A stretch of DNA of 11,079 nt from Lachnospiraceae bacterium (GTDB lineage Bacteria; Bacillota; Clostridia; Lachnospirales; Lachnospiraceae), in NCBI GenBank assembly GCA_900770535.1, contig CAAHDV010000051.1, positions 1-11,079 on the forward strand. Reading direction: 5' to 3'. The notes beneath the pieces are model-generated. The model was given only the letters and a program-made list of their open reading frames with translations, made no database searches and was not told the origin of the DNA. The position numbers and the translations under genes are program-made. This document shows positions 1 to 7,201 of this stretch, piece after piece. The number at the start of each line of letters is the position of its first letter. Position 1 is the stretch's first letter.

Positions 1-168
1 CTCCTGAACGAATTTCTGCCACCATGCTTTCTTTACGTTGTTCTTCAGCTCTACGCCAAGGTTGCCATAATCCCAGGTGTTTGCCAGACCGCCGTAGATC
101 TCGGAACCCGGATAAACAAATCCTCTGCTCTTGGCCAGCGCTACAATTTTCTCCATTGTCTTTTCCAT
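1..168 (-). CDS. glyS: Glycine--tRNA ligase (single-chain class II GlyRS), N-terminal fragment
   Basis: Only the first 56 codons are inside the window; the reading frame is open to the window edge. GlyRS charges tRNA-Gly with glycine in the cytoplasm. The visible N-terminus ([17 protein letters not shown], then YPGSEIYGG and [13 protein letters not shown]) matches the start of the dimeric, single-polypeptide class II GlyRS found in archaea, eukaryotes and many Gram-positives, not the separate alpha (GlyQ) or beta (GlyS) chains. The start is ATG at 168: AGAGAGG lies 9 nt upstream, while the in-frame ATG at 156 has no such site. The gene begins 18 bp after the lipoprotein stop, so the two are probably co-transcribed from the promoter at 873-901. 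There is no room for a T-box leader. Symbol usage varies (glyS or glyQS). Confidence 0.9.
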   Translation of the reverse strand, partial: MEKTMEKIVALAKSRGFVYPGSEIYGGLANTWDYGNLGVELKNNVKKAWWQKFVQE

Positions 169-186
169 CGTCGATAACCTCTCTTT

Positions 187-834
187 TTATTTGAATATAA
201 TACAGCCGGTTCCCTCTGGGGTCACTGCTGAATGATCACTTTTTACTTCCACGCCGTCGGTCACATAGAGGATTTTTCCTTCCGTGTAAACCGTTGCGGA
301 GCCTTCGGTAAGTACCATGTGGCTGTCCTTTGCGGCAGCCTTCTGAATGTCCGCGTTCTTCCCGGCGGGTGTTTTGTAGGCCAGATCCGGAAGCTTTGCT
401 TCTTCCGTATCAAAGACCGCAAGGGAAGTCACCGTGTGGGTATCATCCCCGTTTTCTTCGGAAAACTTTACAAAGTCCTCCGGTGTTTTGTAGGCAAATA
501 CCAGCCTTCCGGTCTGTCCCTCCAGGCTGCTGCTCACAAGCGCTGCCGGAAGTATTTCACCGTCTTCAGGATTCTCTGCCTCAGCCGCCGCGCCCTGTTC
601 TTCATTATAAGAAGCAATCTGCTCCTTCACGAACTCAGCCAGGCCCTCGGCGCTGTATAAATCATTCTCCTTTTCGGACGTGTAGACCATGGCGCTCTGC
701 ACGCTTAAGTCATCCGCCACATAAATGCTGTTCTCGGAACCATCCCAGGTCTTTCCTGAGCCTGCAGAACAGCCTGCAGTCCAGACTGCTGCAAGCAGTG
801 CGGATGCAGTCAAAACCGCAATGTTCTTTTTCAT
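187..834 (-). CDS. Uncharacterised lipoprotein (hypothetical)
   Basis: I do not recognise the family. From ATG 834 the product is 215 aa. It starts MKKN, followed by a hydrophobic stretch and the likely lipobox TAGC with Cys22 as lipidated residue (Thr at -3 is less usual than Leu or Val), then Ser/Gly-rich sequence. The mature part is acidic and predicted to be surface-exposed: an early segment rich in Asp/Glu, an Ala/Glu-rich linker near residues 79-91, and two AYKTP segments (see the 14-bp repeat). The C-terminal third looks beta-rich (SATVYTEGKILYVTDGVEV). The frame can be extended to a GTG at 846, but GAGGAG (844-839) lies 4 nt before ATG 834, so 834 is preferred. It has its own promoter just after recO and sits 18 bp before glycyl-tRNA synthetase. 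It is a real gene by signal peptide, ribosome binding site and promoter; its function is unknown. Confidence 0.85.
   Translation of the reverse strand: MKKNIAVLTASALLAAVWTAGCSAGSGKTWDGSENSIYVADDLSVQSAMVYTSEKENDLYSAEGLAEFVKEQIASYNEEQGAAAEAENPEDGEILPAALVSSSLEGQTGRLVFAYKTPEDFVKFSEENGDDTHTVTSLAVFDTEEAKLPDLAYKTPAGKNADIQKAAAKDSHMVLTEGSATVYTEGKILYVTDGVEVKSDHSAVTPEGTGCIIFK
368..495. repeat. 14-bp direct repeat within the lipoprotein gene
   Basis: GGTGTTTTGTAGGC occurs at 368-381 and again at 482-495 (plus strand), in the same reading frame, encoding AYKTP twice in the lipoprotein. It may mark a small internal duplication or be chance. Confidence 0.45.
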
Positions 835-848
835 AAATCTCCTCACTC

Positions 849-863
849 CCCTGCATCACAGGG
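849..863 (-). other. Small hairpin at the 5' end of the lipoprotein mRNA
   Basis: A perfect inverted repeat, CCCTG-N5-CAGGG, begins about 2-4 nt after the transcription start predicted from the -10 box at 873-878 and ends 5 nt before the GAGGAG ribosome binding site. It could protect the 5' end of the transcript or be part of an operator. There is no T run, so it is not a terminator. Confidence 0.4.
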
Positions 864-872
864 CTATCTAGG

Positions 873-901
873 ATTATACCTGTTCATGGCAGGTTTTTCA
901 A
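873..901 (-). promoter_or_regulatory. Sigma-A type promoter for lipoprotein-glyRS, with internal palindrome
   Basis: On the minus strand the -35 box TTGAAA (901-896) is separated by exactly 17 nt from the -10 box TATAAT (878-873), close to consensus. It lies directly downstream of the recO stop codon. The start site should be near 865-867, giving a leader of about 33 nt before the lipoprotein ATG. The spacer is nearly filled by an inverted repeat, ACCTG-N7-CAGGT (894-878), a possible repressor site. Confidence 0.75.
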
Positions 902-905
902 CACC

Positions 906-1595
906 TTATTTTTTCCCGGCCGGTGCGGTTTCCGTCAGCCTTGCAGCCGTCTCCATCATCCGCAGGATCTCCAGGGAATGAAATTCCCGGTCAATGAAGC
1001 GTCGTTTGTTCAGCTCCACGCAGTGCCGCAGTTCCTCCAGCACCTCCGGTGCCAGCACAAAGGTGTACAGCGATTCCAGCGGCGAGGCGATGATATACTC
1101 CCAAGCGTAGTTTGCGGAATCACTGACCGGACGGGGCGGATGCTCCGTGTAGTCTCCGTTGATGACCATGCTGCGAAGCTCAAACACCGCCTGGATGAGC
1201 GGTTTGGGAAGCGCCGGTTTTAGCAGGGCCCGCAGGGACTGGTACAACAGCAGAAGCTGCTCCGTGGCCTCCAGATTCTCCCGGCTGTAGTAATCCGCGA
1301 ATTCCAGAAAATAGGATCCGTAGCAGGTTGCTTCCATATCCTGGGGGATCTCCGCAAAATAATTGAGTACATCGGCTCCCTGCAGATTGTAGGCGTCCCG
1401 GCCCTCGTACAGCTTAAAGGTGCCAAACACAAAGGGCCTGGTCACGCCCATGAGCTGGCTTCCGGGCCGCTTGGCTCCCCGGGCAAAGGCTGTGATCTTG
1501 CCACGCTCCCGGGTCAGGATGACCAGCCTCCGGTCGTTATCCCCCACCGGGGATGCCTTTAAGACCATACCGGTCAGATTCACAGATTCTCTCAC
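906..1595 (-). CDS. recO: DNA repair and recombination protein RecO
   Basis: RecO loads RecA onto SSB-coated single-stranded DNA together with RecR in the RecFOR gap-repair pathway. The 229-aa product has the family layout. An N-terminal OB-fold covers roughly residues 1-80 (TGMVLKASPVGDNDRRLVILT, then GKITAFARGAKRPGSQL and PFVFGTFKLYEG). A helical C-terminal domain follows (YFLEFADYYSRENLEATEQLL; IQAVFELRSMVINGDY; RRFIDREFHSLEIL). Many RecO proteins have a four-cysteine zinc site in the C-terminal half; here the only cysteines are 91 and 192, so that site is absent. The start is GTG at 1595 with AAAGGA 7 nt upstream. It begins 3 bp after the era stop, so its ribosome binding site lies inside era, which suggests translational coupling. 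It is the last gene of the ydcF-M16C-era-recO run. Confidence 0.93.
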   Translation of the reverse strand: MRESVNLTGMVLKASPVGDNDRRLVILTRERGKITAFARGAKRPGSQLMGVTRPFVFGTFKLYEGRDAYNLQGADVLNYFAEIPQDMEATCYGSYFLEFADYYSRENLEATEQLLLLYQSLRALLKPALPKPLIQAVFELRSMVINGDYTEHPPRPVSDSANYAWEYIIASPLESLYTFVLAPEVLEELRHCVELNKRRFIDREFHSLEILRMMETAARLTETAPAGKK

Positions 1596-1598
1596 AGC

Positions 1599-2591
1599 TT
1601 ATTCCTTTGGATTGTATCCGTAGTTTTTCATCAACAGTTCGCTGTCACGCCACTCTTTTCTCACCTTGACCCAGATCTGCAGGTTTACTTTCGTTTCCAG
1701 CATATTCTCCAGCTCTCTTCTGGCCGCGGAGCCGATACGTTTTAACATGGCGCCGCCCTTGCCGATGATGATGCCCTTGTGGGAATCCCGCTCACAGATG
1801 ATGGTCGCCTCCACATCTATGATGCCGCTTGGCCGCTCACTCATCTTTTCAATGGTAACCGCAATGCCGTGGGGGATTTCCTCATCCAGCAGGCGCAGGG
1901 CCTTCTCCCGGATCAGCTCCGCCGCGATCTGGCGCATCGGCTGGTCTGTGACGGTATCCTCATCATAGAACTGCGGACCGTAGGGCAGGTACTTGAACAG
2001 CTGCTCCAGCAGCGTATCGGTGTTCTTATCCCGCAGGGCGGACACCGGAACAATCTCCGCGAAATTGCAGATATCCTTGTAGGCATTGATGAAGGTCAGG
2101 ATGTCTTCCTGATTTTTTACCGTATCGGTTTTGTTGATGACCAGGATGATCGGGGTCTTAATGCCCTGAAGCTGCTCGGCAATGTGGCGCTCACCGGCAC
2201 CGATGAAGGTGCTGGGCTCCACCAGCCACAAAATCAGATCTACCTCTTTTAAGGTATGCTCAGCCACATTCACCATATACTCGCCCAGCTTGTTTTTCGC
2301 CTTGTGGATACCCGGGGTATCCAGGAAAATGATCTGGCCGCGCTCGTCGGTGTAGACGGTCTGAATGCGGTTTCTGGTGGTCTGGGGTTTATCCGATGTA
2401 ATAGCGATTTTCTGGCCGATCAGATGGTTCATCAGGGTGGATTTGCCCACGTTCGGCCGTCCGATCAGGGTTACAAAGCCAGATTTCTTCTGAACCGGGG
2501 CGGACTGGTTTTCTCCGCCTGCCCCGGTCTTCTTGCCGTTCAGTTCTTCCAGCAGTTTATCAAAATTCGTACCTTCCGGTTTCTTTGCCAT
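1599..2591 (-). CDS. era: GTPase Era
   Basis: Era is an essential GTPase that binds the 3' end of 16S rRNA and acts in 30S subunit assembly. All elements are visible in the 330-aa product: G1 GRPNVGKS (44-51), G2 region around TSDKPQTTRNRI (65-76), G3 DTPG (91-94), G4 NKTD (153-156), G5 SAL (184-186), and a C-terminal KH RNA-binding domain with IIGKGG (275-280). A polar N-terminal extension of about 35 residues precedes the usual Era start; no methionine lies near the normal start point, so the extension is probably real. ATG 2591 is preceded by AAGGA at a 7-nt spacing. It starts 21 bp after the peptidase gene and its stop is 3 bp before recO. The era-recO pairing is widespread in Firmicutes. 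Confidence 0.97.
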   Translation of the reverse strand: MAKKPEGTNFDKLLEELNGKKTGAGGENQSAPVQKKSGFVTLIGRPNVGKSTLMNHLIGQKIAITSDKPQTTRNRIQTVYTDERGQIIFLDTPGIHKAKNKLGEYMVNVAEHTLKEVDLILWLVEPSTFIGAGERHIAEQLQGIKTPIILVINKTDTVKNQEDILTFINAYKDICNFAEIVPVSALRDKNTDTLLEQLFKYLPYGPQFYDEDTVTDQPMRQIAAELIREKALRLLDEEIPHGIAVTIEKMSERPSGIIDVEATIICERDSHKGIIIGKGGAMLKRIGSAARRELENMLETKVNLQIWVKVRKEWRDSELLMKNYGYNPKE

Positions 2592-2612
2592 AAATTTATC
2601 CTTTCGAAATAC

Positions 2613-5546
2613 TTATCCTCTTGTAAGACTGGAAACCTCGCCAAACATGCCGCGGTTTGCCTCAATCTTCTCTTCGTTTCCGACTACGCAGAAGCTTCCG
2701 GTGCTCAGAACTGCCCGTACCTGGGCAGCCAGCGCGCGGATGTCTTCCTTGGTGGCTCCTAAGATCTGGTCACGCTCGGTCTGCATCATCTCCTCCGTTA
2801 CGCCGGACAGGTATGCAGAAAGGCCTCTGCTGCCCTTCACGGACGGAGTCAGCGGAGCGTCCAGATTGCTGATGGTTCCGATAACATACTTGGTCATGTC
2901 GCGCTCATCCGGGTCAAAGGCCTCCAGATAAGCCGGAATGCCCTCATAAATCTCGTTGGTCTCTTTTAAGTTCGGGTCACGGTAGGATACCAGATAGCCC
3001 TCGCCGGAACGTCCGAAACCACTCATGCAGCCATAGGCGCCACCTTTTACGCGGATATTCAGCCACAGGTAATCATAGCTTAAGATCACCTGAAGAATCT
3101 TCAAAGCACCCGTATACTCGAGTCCTGCACTGCGGAAGTTGCCGCAGCGGGCCACATAATCTACCTGGGCGGAAGTCTTTAAGCCCTCGTTCAGGTTCTT
3201 GACCGGATGGCTGAAGGCATGCTTCTCTCCGCTTCCCTGCGGCAGCTTGTCTGCCAGAAGCTTTAAAGTCTCAGGAAGCTTCTCGTAGCCCTTGTCGTCT
3301 GCCGTGTAGTTGACCAGCATATTGACTCTGGTAAAGAGCTTTTTGCTTACCTCCTGCAGTCTCGCGATAATCTCGCCCTTCTTTTCTGCGTAATCCTTCT
3401 CCAGCTGCTCCAGAAAATGATAATATGCGGTACCGCCGGTCAGCTCATTGTAATAAGCGGTTGCGGAGAAATAGGAGGTCGCGCGGGATACTGCCGTGTT
3501 GTGTCCTGCGTTCTCCAGCTTCATCTTCGCGCGGGAACGGGTCTCCTGAATCACCTCTCCCAGACGCTTCTCATCTGTAAATACAGAGTGATTCAGAATC
3601 TCCTCCAGCATGGTGAAACCAAAGTCCAGCTTATCGTACAGCACACGAATGCTTGCCACGAAAGCTCCGGTAAAGCGCTCCGGGTCTGCCAGATCCGGGT
3701 AGGAAGTTACGGAAAAGTCCACGCCGCCGCTGTTTAAGTGAATCTCACTGGTTAAATCGGAATAGCTGTAATGCTCCGTGCTGATGGATCCCAGAACGGA
3801 TTTTAACAGGCCTGCATACGGAAGGTCTTCCTGCGGCAGCACCTCGGTGTTGAACAGCACCTTCAGATATCCGATACCAGAAGTAAAGAAGTTGTGGTGC
3901 AGCACCTTGATGCCGGCCTCTTCTTTCTCTGTCCAGAAGAAGGTCTCTGCCTTTTTCTCGATGTCTTCCCGTCTTAAGAGCGGGATTTTCGCCAGAACCT
4001 CCGGGGTGGACGGGGTATCCTGATACTCTTTTAATTCTCTGGTGGCAGTCACCAGCGCCTCCAGTTCTTCCTCAGACAGGGAAACCTTATAGTCTGCCAG
4101 CTTCTTCGCCAGCTTCTCGTCTTCTTTTGCCGTCAGGTTCTTCTCCGGAGCCACCACAATGACAGCTTCAAACGGATTGTCTAACAGATAATCCCGGATC
4201 AGCTGTTCAAAATAGCCATTCTCCACTTCCTTCTTTAAGAAATCAAAGGTTTCCTGATAGCAGAGGTGGGTCATCGGGTCTCCGTCGTACAACCAGCTGT
4301 CCAGACACTGCAGGCCGTACATCAGGCCCTTCGGCGCGGAGCCATAATCTGCCTCACGGTATTTAAACTCAAAGTAGTTCATGCCGGCCAGCAGGCTCTT
4401 GCGGTTGATGCCCTGGTCCGCCAGCTTGCGCAGGGTGCCTTTAACAATAGCCAGGAATTCGCCCTTCTGCTCTTTATTGGCATCCTTGGCAATGACAGAG
4501 AAGTACGGCTGTAAAATGCCGTTCTCATAGCCGCCCATAACATCTTTACCGATTCCCGCGTCAATGAGTGCCTGCTTTAACGGCGCGCCCGGCGCGTCGA
4601 GCAGGGTATACTCCAGGATCTGGAACGCCACATACAGCTTCGGATCCAGATCATCTCCCACAACGGTATTGACGGAAAGATAGGTTGCGTCCCCCTCAGA
4701 CTCCCCTTCGGTGATGGAGTAGGAGAACTCGCGCTCCACCGGAGCTTCAAAAGCTTTCTGCTCCCGGATGCGGGAATCTACCGGGCGCTCCTCGTAGTGG
4801 CTTAAATATTCCTCATCCAGCCAGGTCAGCTTCTCCGCCATATCCATATCTCCATAGAGATAGATGTAGCTGTTGGATGGATGATAGTAGGTCTTATGGA
4901 AATCCAGGAACTTCTCGTAGCTCAGCTCCGGAATGTGTACCGGGTCACCGCCGGAATCCTTGCCGTAGCAGGTATCCGGGAACAGGGTCTTCTGGGTCAC
5001 ACTGTCTAAAATGCTCTCCGGAGAAGAGTAAGCGCCCTTCATCTCATTGTATACAACACCATTGTAGATGAGCGGAGCGTCTTTGCTCTCCAGCTCATAG
5101 TGCCAGCCCTCCTGGCGGAAGATTTTCTCTTCCTTATAGATATTCGGATGAAGCACAGCATCCATGTAGACATCCATCAGATTGTGGAAATCTTTGTCGT
5201 TGCAGCTTGCCACCGGATATACGGTCTTATCCGGGTAGGTCATGGCATTTAAGAAGGTGTTTAAGGAACCCTTTACCAGTTCCACAAACGGATCCTTTAA
5301 CGGGAATTTGTCGGAGCCGCAGAGCACGCTGTGCTCCAGAATATGCGGCAGTCCGCAGTCATTGTCCGGCGGGGTGCGGAATCCGATGCAGAATACCTTG
5401 TTCTCATCGTCATTTGATACCAGAAACAGTCTGGCTTTTGTTTTCTTATGCTCCAGCACAATGCCTTCTGACTGCATCTCCTCGATTGTTTTATGTTCTA
5501 CCACACGGTAGGCATCCAGTTTTTTGATTGCTTCTAACTGACTCAT
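2613..5546 (-). CDS. Insulinase-family (M16C, PreP-like) zinc metallopeptidase
   Basis: A 977-aa peptidase of the pitrilysin/insulinase clan, closest in layout to presequence protease (PreP/Cym1), which folds two halves into a closed chamber that degrades unfolded peptides. The inverted zinc motif HILEH is at 68-72 (His68, catalytic Glu71, His72), and the third zinc ligand is Glu168 in VVYNEMKGAYSS. The C-terminal half keeps the Arg/Tyr substrate-binding pair in RVKGGAYG (Arg832, Tyr838). Length and intact motifs suggest an active full-length enzyme. There is no signal peptide, so a cytoplasmic role in peptide turnover is inferred; the substrate is unknown. ATG 5546 has AAGGA at about 9 nt spacing. 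It lies 36 bp after ydcF and 21 bp before era with no terminator visible, so it is probably co-transcribed with both. Confidence 0.93.
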   Translation of the reverse strand: MSQLEAIKKLDAYRVVEHKTIEEMQSEGIVLEHKKTKARLFLVSNDDENKVFCIGFRTPPDNDCGLPHILEHSVLCGSDKFPLKDPFVELVKGSLNTFLNAMTYPDKTVYPVASCNDKDFHNLMDVYMDAVLHPNIYKEEKIFRQEGWHYELESKDAPLIYNGVVYNEMKGAYSSPESILDSVTQKTLFPDTCYGKDSGGDPVHIPELSYEKFLDFHKTYYHPSNSYIYLYGDMDMAEKLTWLDEEYLSHYEERPVDSRIREQKAFEAPVEREFSYSITEGESEGDATYLSVNTVVGDDLDPKLYVAFQILEYTLLDAPGAPLKQALIDAGIGKDVMGGYENGILQPYFSVIAKDANKEQKGEFLAIVKGTLRKLADQGINRKSLLAGMNYFEFKYREADYGSAPKGLMYGLQCLDSWLYDGDPMTHLCYQETFDFLKKEVENGYFEQLIRDYLLDNPFEAVIVVAPEKNLTAKEDEKLAKKLADYKVSLSEEELEALVTATRELKEYQDTPSTPEVLAKIPLLRREDIEKKAETFFWTEKEEAGIKVLHHNFFTSGIGYLKVLFNTEVLPQEDLPYAGLLKSVLGSISTEHYSYSDLTSEIHLNSGGVDFSVTSYPDLADPERFTGAFVASIRVLYDKLDFGFTMLEEILNHSVFTDEKRLGEVIQETRSRAKMKLENAGHNTAVSRATSYFSATAYYNELTGGTAYYHFLEQLEKDYAEKKGEIIARLQEVSKKLFTRVNMLVNYTADDKGYEKLPETLKLLADKLPQGSGEKHAFSHPVKNLNEGLKTSAQVDYVARCGNFRSAGLEYTGALKILQVILSYDYLWLNIRVKGGAYGCMSGFGRSGEGYLVSYRDPNLKETNEIYEGIPAYLEAFDPDERDMTKYVIGTISNLDAPLTPSVKGSRGLSAYLSGVTEEMMQTERDQILGATKEDIRALAAQVRAVLSTGSFCVVGNEEKIEANRGMFGEVSSLTRG

Positions 5547-5582
5547 GCGTTTTCTTCCTTTCCTGTCTGTCTTTTCCGTTTT

Positions 5583-6473
5583 TTATAGATTACCCATCAG
5601 GCGGTCTTTTAACAGTGCAATGCCGTCGCGCAGGGAAAAATGCACCAGCAGCACCTTATCTGCCTCCGACGCAATGCCGTAGACGGTACCATAATCCTGC
5701 TTTTTTGCGATCATCCCGGCCCTGCAGAGATGAAAATTGCTGGTAATGATACCAATGCGCGGCTGGCGCGCAGGAACCGGGATGTTGTCTGCGGATATTC
5801 CTGCCCCGGGCCCGTCTTCCACTTCCCCTTCCATTTCTCCCGGCGCATGGAGCAGCCGGTCTGCCTCTGCTTTGCGTTCCTGTTCCCGCTGATATTCCAG
5901 CTCCCGGTTTTCAATTAAAATTTTACTGTAGGCCAGATTCTCCACCGTACTGAAGGACTGCTCTTCTTTCAGAAGATGTTCCGGATCTGCCCCCTGCTCC
6001 AGAAGATACGCTTCCATGGCATCCGCCTCGGAACACGGCTCCGCGTCTCCCTTTGCGCCGGAAAGCACCAGCATGGTCTCCGGATTCTCCTTCAGATACT
6101 CCAGTGCCTTATCCAGCCGGAGCTTTAAGGTTTTGCTTAAGGTTCCGTCCGGTTTCACCTTGGCCCCCAGCACGATCACGTAATCGAGCGAAGGCTCTGC
6201 CGCCGCCGGGATGCGTCCGAAGATCAGAATCTGTATCACCAGAACAATCATCAGGCCGGAAGCGCACAAGGTTACAAAAGAGACCGGAAGCCACAGCGGC
6301 ACCCGTTCCGGATACTTCTGATAAAAGTGGATGCCGGCGGCCGTAACCCCAAAAAATCCGCCGATCAAAAGCCATAACACAGCAAGCGAAGTGCCAAATC
6401 CCGCATACAGCACAATGACTCCGTAGTACACCAGGCAAAGCACCGCCGCCGCAGTGAAGACCCATATTAACAT
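5583..6473 (-). CDS. YdcF/SanA-like membrane protein (DUF218)
   Basis: The 296-aa product has three N-terminal hydrophobic segments (about residues 2-24, 27-50 and 60-86), then a DUF218 domain: DYVIVLGAKV (97-106), LSGAKGDAEPCSEADAM (137-153), QSFSTVENL (172-180) and IITSNFHLCRAGMIA (242-256). DUF218 proteins such as E. coli YdcF, SanA and ElyC are tied to envelope processes, but the reaction is not established. A charged, Gly/Pro-rich stretch of about 48 residues (190-238) interrupts the domain between the STVENL and TSNFHL motifs, making this copy longer than usual. The start is ATG 6473, with AGAGGTG 5 nt upstream. The frame stays open to 6602, but that extension overlaps the promoter at 6525-6553 and is rejected. 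It heads the unit ydcF-M16C-era-recO. Confidence 0.85.
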   Translation of the reverse strand: MLIWVFTAAAVLCLVYYGVIVLYAGFGTSLAVLWLLIGGFFGVTAAGIHFYQKYPERVPLWLPVSFVTLCASGLMIVLVIQILIFGRIPAAAEPSLDYVIVLGAKVKPDGTLSKTLKLRLDKALEYLKENPETMLVLSGAKGDAEPCSEADAMEAYLLEQGADPEHLLKEEQSFSTVENLAYSKILIENRELEYQREQERKAEADRLLHAPGEMEGEVEDGPGAGISADNIPVPARQPRIGIITSNFHLCRAGMIAKKQDYGTVYGIASEADKVLLVHFSLRDGIALLKDRLMGNL

Positions 6474-6524
6474 CGTTTCACCTCTTATAATTTTTATGCC
6501 GTAAAACACAGCACAGTTGGAATA

Positions 6525-6553
6525 ATTATACTGCATTTCCGAAAACGCCACAA
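6525..6553 (-). promoter_or_regulatory. Sigma-A type promoter for ydcF-M16C-era-recO
   Basis: On the minus strand TTGTGG (6553-6548) is followed after 17 nt by TATAAT (6530-6525). The predicted start is near 6518, giving a leader of about 45 nt that carries the AGAGGTG site before ATG 6473. It lies downstream of the hairpin after apt, which fits a new transcription unit. Confidence 0.65.
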
Positions 6554-6576
6554 GGCTAATCACATAAATAAAGGGC

Positions 6577-6599
6577 AAAAATCCGTTATTGCGGATTTT
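6577..6599 (-). terminator. Probable weak rho-independent terminator after apt
   Basis: A perfect 8-bp stem, AAAATCCG-N6-CGGATTTT, starts 27 bp after the apt stop and its 3' arm ends in five T residues. The stem has only three G-C pairs, so termination may be partial and read-through into ydcF is possible. Confidence 0.5.
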
Positions 6600-6626
6600 C
6601 ACCCCTGCTGCAATCCCTTCTGAATT

Positions 6627-7151
6627 TTATTTTCCTTCGTAGATGATTGCGGACTCTACGTCGTATCCGGCAAGGCGCTCACGTCCCTTGAGGCCTGCAA
6701 GCTCCATCACAAAGCAGAGCTTTACGACCTTGCCGCCCAGCTGCTCAATAAGGCCTACAATGGCCTCGGTGGTGCCGCCAGTGGCAATGAGATCGTCCAC
6801 AACTACCACTTTCTGGCCCGGTTTGATGGCATCTTTGTGGATTTCAATCTCGGCAGTGCCATACTCCAGATCATACTTTGCGGTGATGGTCTCACGCGGC
6901 AGCTTGCCTTTCTTGCGGATCGGCACGAAGCTCTTGTGCTCTGCGTAGGCAACCGGCACACCAAAGATAAAACCGCGGGACTCCGGTCCCACAACCACAT
7001 CGTAGTCCAGATTCTTTACCATCTCACGGATGCTGTCAATGGCCAGTGCCAGTCCGTCCGCATCCTGCAAAATGGAGGTAACATCGCGGAAAATGATTCC
7101 CGGCTCCGGGAAATCCGGAATGCTTACTACGTAATCCTCTAACTTTTTCAT
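6627..7151 (-). CDS. apt: Adenine phosphoribosyltransferase
   Basis: Apt makes AMP from adenine and PRPP in purine salvage, in the cytoplasm. The product is 174 aa, normal for the family. Near the N-terminus it has the adenine-PRTase signature IPDFPEPGIIFRDVTSIL (11-28), then VVGPESRGFIFG (53-64), the flexible-loop region RKKGKLPRETI (79-89), and the PRPP-binding loop VVVVDDLIATGGTT (115-128). ATG 7151 has a very strong AAAGGAG (7165-7159) at 7-nt spacing. It lies 78 bp after the GHL10 gene; I see no convincing promoter in that gap, so it is probably read from the promoter at 8583-8611 or an unseen internal one. In many Clostridia apt is followed by relA; here a terminator-like hairpin and ydcF follow. 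Confidence 0.97.
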   Translation of the reverse strand: MKKLEDYVVSIPDFPEPGIIFRDVTSILQDADGLALAIDSIREMVKNLDYDVVVGPESRGFIFGVPVAYAEHKSFVPIRKKGKLPRETITAKYDLEYGTAEIEIHKDAIKPGQKVVVVDDLIATGGTTEAIVGLIEQLGGKVVKLCFVMELAGLKGRERLAGYDVESAIIYEGK

Positions 7152-7170
7152 CTCTGTTCTCCTTTATCCG

Positions 7171-7186
7171 AGCGTTCGGAAACGCT
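7171..7186 (-). other. Hairpin with UNCG-type loop before the apt ribosome binding site
   Basis: Minus-strand AGCGTT-TCCG-AACGCT forms a perfect 6-bp stem closed by a UCCG loop, a member of the stable UNCG class though with a U-A closing pair. It ends 5 nt before AAAGGAG of apt. No T run follows, so it is not a terminator. It may stabilise the mRNA or help keep the ribosome binding site open. Confidence 0.45.
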
Positions 7187-7201
7187 TTATTTATGATTGT
7201 C

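Noticed and set aside
330..836. Long plus-strand open frames (also 1779-2252, 2256-2762, 8962-9480 and others)
   Set aside because: Each lies opposite a well-supported minus-strand gene, shows no recognisable domain, and comes from the third-position GC bias of that gene.
835..846. GTG 846 as lipoprotein start
   Set aside because: GAGGAG at 844-839 is better used as the ribosome binding site for ATG 834; AGGGGA directly touching the GTG is too close to work.
847..905. T-box leader for glycyl-tRNA synthetase
   Set aside because: The gaps before the lipoprotein (about 70 nt) and before glyRS (18 nt) are too short for a T-box and show no specifier or antiterminator elements.
6474..6602. N-terminal extension of the YdcF-like protein by 43 codons
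   Set aside because: The extension contains the -35 and -10 boxes and part of the post-apt hairpin, while ATG 6473 has a strong AGAGGTG site.
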